Notes under the pieces: model-generated
What the model was told of the DNA's origin: nothing
The model's input: the letters and a program-made list of their open reading frames with translations, nothing else
Database searches by the model: none
Shown: piece after piece, positions 62,329 to 64,000 of the stretch
Layout of the letters: every line of letters begins with the position of its first letter
Position numbering within the stretch: the stretch's first letter is position 1
Translations under genes and position numbers: made by a program
NCBI RefSeq assembly: GCF_900102535.1
Contig: NZ_FNBP01000012.1
Span: 55,068-119,067 of the forward strand
DNA: 64,000 nucleotides
Source of the DNA: Sulfitobacter delicatus
GTDB taxonomy: Bacteria > Pseudomonadota > Alphaproteobacteria > Rhodobacterales > Rhodobacteraceae
Direction of reading: 5' to 3'

Positions 62329-62970
62329 CTATTGCTCTCCTCGTGTTATCTGCGTCACTTCTCTGGTGAGCAGGATCATATCTCTAGCTGCATCACTGCT
62401 TGGTGCGTATTCGATTGCGGTTTGAGCTGCGTAGGTGCTGTCCTGGTGAGCTGCCAAGCTGCGCAATGGTCGCAGGACAGTTTGCCCGTTTCTCGTGGCC
62501 ATATCCTCAAGATCGGCGAGCACTTGTTTGTGCAGCGAACGACGGCCGTCGTATTCATTCATGACTACAGAGAAGGGGACTCCGATCTGCCGCGCGATCC
62601 GCATGGTTTTCGGCAGCACCTGAACATCATTCGCACCAGCTCGAGTGGGCATGACCGCGAAATCTGCGACGGATAGAGCGGTCCGCAGGTTTACCTCACC
62701 TGAGTGTTCTGGGGGCGTATCGATGATGAACCAATTGACGCCCTCGTTTTCCGCTTGGCTGATAAGATCCGGCAGCTGTTCAATGCGACCTACTGCAAGC
62801 TCCGGTTTGTCTACGCCATCTTCCTGTCGGCGTTCCACCCATCTGGAAGTGGTACCCTGGTGATCTGCGTCATAAATTCGAGTTTGACCGTCGAGACCTG
62901 TAGCAAGCGCTTGGGAGATGGTAGATTTCCCCACGCCGCCTTTTTGGTGAACCACTGAAATAACTATCAT
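62329..62970 (-). CDS. parA: ParA-family partition ATPase
   Basis: A 213-residue ParF/ParA-type Walker protein without N-terminal helix-turn-helix. The deviant Walker A is HQKGGVGKSTIS (residues 8-19), Walker A' YDADHQGT and Walker B WFIIDTPPEHSG. It uses ATP on the nucleoid to segregate a plasmid. Lack of a DNA-binding domain implies that its small partner gives repression and centromere binding. Octad array 6 lies 27-50 bases upstream. Confidence 0.9.
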   Translation of the reverse strand: MIVISVVHQKGGVGKSTISQALATGLDGQTRIYDADHQGTTSRWVERRQEDGVDKPELAVGRIEQLPDLISQAENEGVNWFIIDTPPEHSGEVNLRTALSVADFAVMPTRAGANDVQVLPKTMRIARQIGVPFSVVMNEYDGRRSLHKQVLADLEDMATRNGQTVLRPLRSLAAHQDSTYAAQTAIEYAPSSDAARDMILLTREVTQITRGEQ

Positions 62971-62996
62971 ATTCTACCCTCTGCCCGCCTCTTGCT

Positions 62997-63020
62997 AGCG
63001 CCCTAGTATCCTAGGATATG
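62997..63020. repeat. Octad array 6, upstream of parA
   Basis: AGCGCCCT, AGTATCCT and AGGATATG in register, in the parA promoter region. The position fits a partition-operon operator and centromere. Confidence 0.75.
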
Positions 63021-63092
63021 GCTAGTAAAGGTTAATTTCTGTAACCACTGGAGACTACGAAATATGTGGCTGTGGGGAGGCGGAAGTGGCAT

Positions 63093-63545
63093 TTAGCAAT
63101 CTTCGCCGTCGAAGATCTTCTGCGTGTCGCTTTCGGTGGCGCACACCCAAGGTCTCTTCAGTAGCGCCATGATCCTATCATACTCCGGGCCATAGCTGAG
63201 CACATTAAATGCCTCAAGCACGTCAGCAGGGCGCATCCCGGCAGTATCCAGATACTTGGAGCGGACACCGATAGATCCAATGAATGTCATACTGCTCGAG
63301 CTTTGCTCTGGTATTGCGAACGGACAGTAGACTTCTCCGAGTTCAGCGGACCCGGTACAGCGGCAATCGTTTCCATCATCACAAGGCGCTACCCACTCCA
63401 CATTATTCGTTCAGACCCGCGCGTCACGAACGCGGCCGTGCACATCAGTCACGAGGCTCAGGATCCAATTCTCACTGATACATCCTGACCATCCGCCAAG
63501 CTCATCCGGACTGGAGTGCAGAATGCTATGTGTTTCGTAGTTCAT
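63093..63545 (-). pseudogene. Hypothetical gene interrupted by an in-frame TGA
   Basis: From an ATG at 63545 (GGAG seven bases upstream) the frame encodes 44 residues ending DVHGRVRDARV, then TGA at 63411-63413. The same frame continues without further stop to 63093: TNNVEWVAPCDDGNDCRCTG, ending KIFDGEDC. The second part could start alone at a GTG (63401), but has no ribosome site. It reads as one 150-codon gene with a nonsense mutation, or possibly recoding. No family recognised. Confidence 0.45.
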
Positions 63546-63665
63546 AACTGATCTCCGTTTTTCATAAAAAGTGCGCGGAGATCATCTATCTGGCGTTAAA
63601 GCTGCCGATCATATTTTCAGCAGGGTAGGGGCCTAATCATCATATTTTCTGTAGTCACTTTATAA
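63546..63665. other. Gap between hypothetical gene and IS66 end
   Basis: About 120 AT-rich bases that should hold the promoter of the minus-strand gene; nothing else seen. Confidence 0.3.
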
Positions 63666-64000
63666 GTAAGCGTTGGCCCGGGGTCACGTTGTAGGGTGTG
63701 ATCCGGGCTGCGAGAACGAACCCATCTTATGATGGGGAGTGCGTTTCGCAATGTGCGCTACAAATTCGTTTCTCAGATCGCTTGGCGTTGAGATTTATGC
63801 GTCCGGCCACCGCCGTTGGTCGGATACCGCAAAGTCACAGGCGGTGGCGGACACGCTTGAGGTGGGTGCAACGGTGAACGCTGTCGCTGAGCGATATGGC
63901 ATCCTTCCGAACCAGCTATCGGCGTGGCGTCGACTGGCCAAGCAAGGAAAGCTGTTGCTACCGGCGCCGGAGGCCGCTGAGCCGCTCTTCGCTCCACTGG
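63666..64000 (+). mobile_element. IS66-family element, left end
   Basis: The terminus begins GTAAGCG at 63666, the conserved IS66 end, and is followed after 85 bases by the first transposase-accessory gene. The rest lies beyond the window. Confidence 0.75.
63751..64000 (+). CDS. tnpA: IS66 TnpA-like accessory protein, partial
   Basis: 83 codons are in view, from the ATG at 63751. GHRRWSDTAKSQAVADTLEV and VNAVAERYGILPNQLSAWRR form the helix-turn-helix typical of the IS66 first ORF. It probably assists the TnpC transposase. The frame is open at the window edge. Confidence 0.85.
   Translation, partial: MCATNSFLRSLGVEIYASGHRRWSDTAKSQAVADTLEVGATVNAVAERYGILPNQLSAWRRLAKQGKLLLPAPEAAEPLFAPL

Noticed and set aside
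58469..63020. Octad arrays as a CRISPR array
   Set aside because: The unit is only 8 bp, there are no spacers of constant size and no cas genes are present.
63284..63488. Plus-strand small frames of 61-64 codons
   Set aside because: They are opposite the split hypothetical gene, which has the better ribosome site; they have none.

Overview
The window looks like a chromosomal segment of a marine Roseobacter-group alphaproteobacterium, probably Sulfitobacter-like (Rhodobacterales). The evidence is the high-GC core gene content, a PetP/PetR-type regulator pair, a ColE2-like and ParA-type plasmid backbone in an adjoining island, and TRAP transport genes. Genus is an inference from gene content only.

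Bases 1-45,155 are core chromosome. From left to right: (i) a catabolic cluster with an Asp/Glu racemase-like gene, an FAD amino-acid oxidase, a TRAP transporter (dctPQM), a BASS-type permease and the three 5-oxoprolinase subunits pxpBCA, most of them overlapping or nearly so; (ii) ilvE, petP-petR, and xseB-ispA-dxs for isoprenoid precursor supply; (iii) a surface polysaccharide block with ExoD, YjbF/YjbH, a FlaA1/CapD-like dehydratase, an initiating sugar transferase, epimerases, a Wza-like exporter and a GT4 glycosyltransferase; (iv) adenine deaminase, AMP nucleosidase and HU; (v) a DMT exporter, msrB-msrA, hydantoinase A, queG, a GST, mtgA and an SGNH lipoprotein; (vi) gltD, two GFA-family genes and gltB, all on the minus strand; (vii) uppP and an NDUFA9-like gene, then tRNA-Leu(CAG). 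A palindromic repeat element of about 140-220 bp occurs three times (28.1, 28.3 and 35.8 kb).

Directly after tRNA-Leu the composition changes. Codon use becomes more AT-rich and many short genes of unknown function appear. This accessory region (45.2-64 kb, running off the window) looks like an integrated mobilizable plasmid. It has a ColE2/PriCT-type replication protein, a MobA-type relaxase with MobC and a possible oriT, and a ParA with a ParG-like ribbon-helix-helix partner. It also carries toxin-antitoxin fragments, an IS5-like insertion with CTAA target duplication and the left end of an IS66 element. A 3' tRNA-Lys remnant and an odd class II tRNA-like gene lie inside it. No integrase is seen.

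The most interesting content is in this island. (1) A SLATT membrane protein overlaps a reverse transcriptase of the defence (UG/DRT) kind. Immediately upstream is a structured segment of about 135 bp closed by an 11-bp inverted repeat and a T7 run, a strong candidate for a template ncRNA. (2) Four tandem tiny ORFs (50, 44, 40 and 37 aa) all end in a proline-run plus basic tail (PPPKPKR, PPPPKPKR, PPPPKR, PPPKK). They lie next to a WGR-domain protein and face a DUF6338-like membrane protein. (3) At least seven arrays of an 8-bp unit (AGGATGCT/AGCATCCT) sit just upstream of parA, a nucleotidyltransferase, a DUF2384-like antitoxin and other genes. This resembles a distributed centromere/operator system bound by the ribbon-helix-helix protein.
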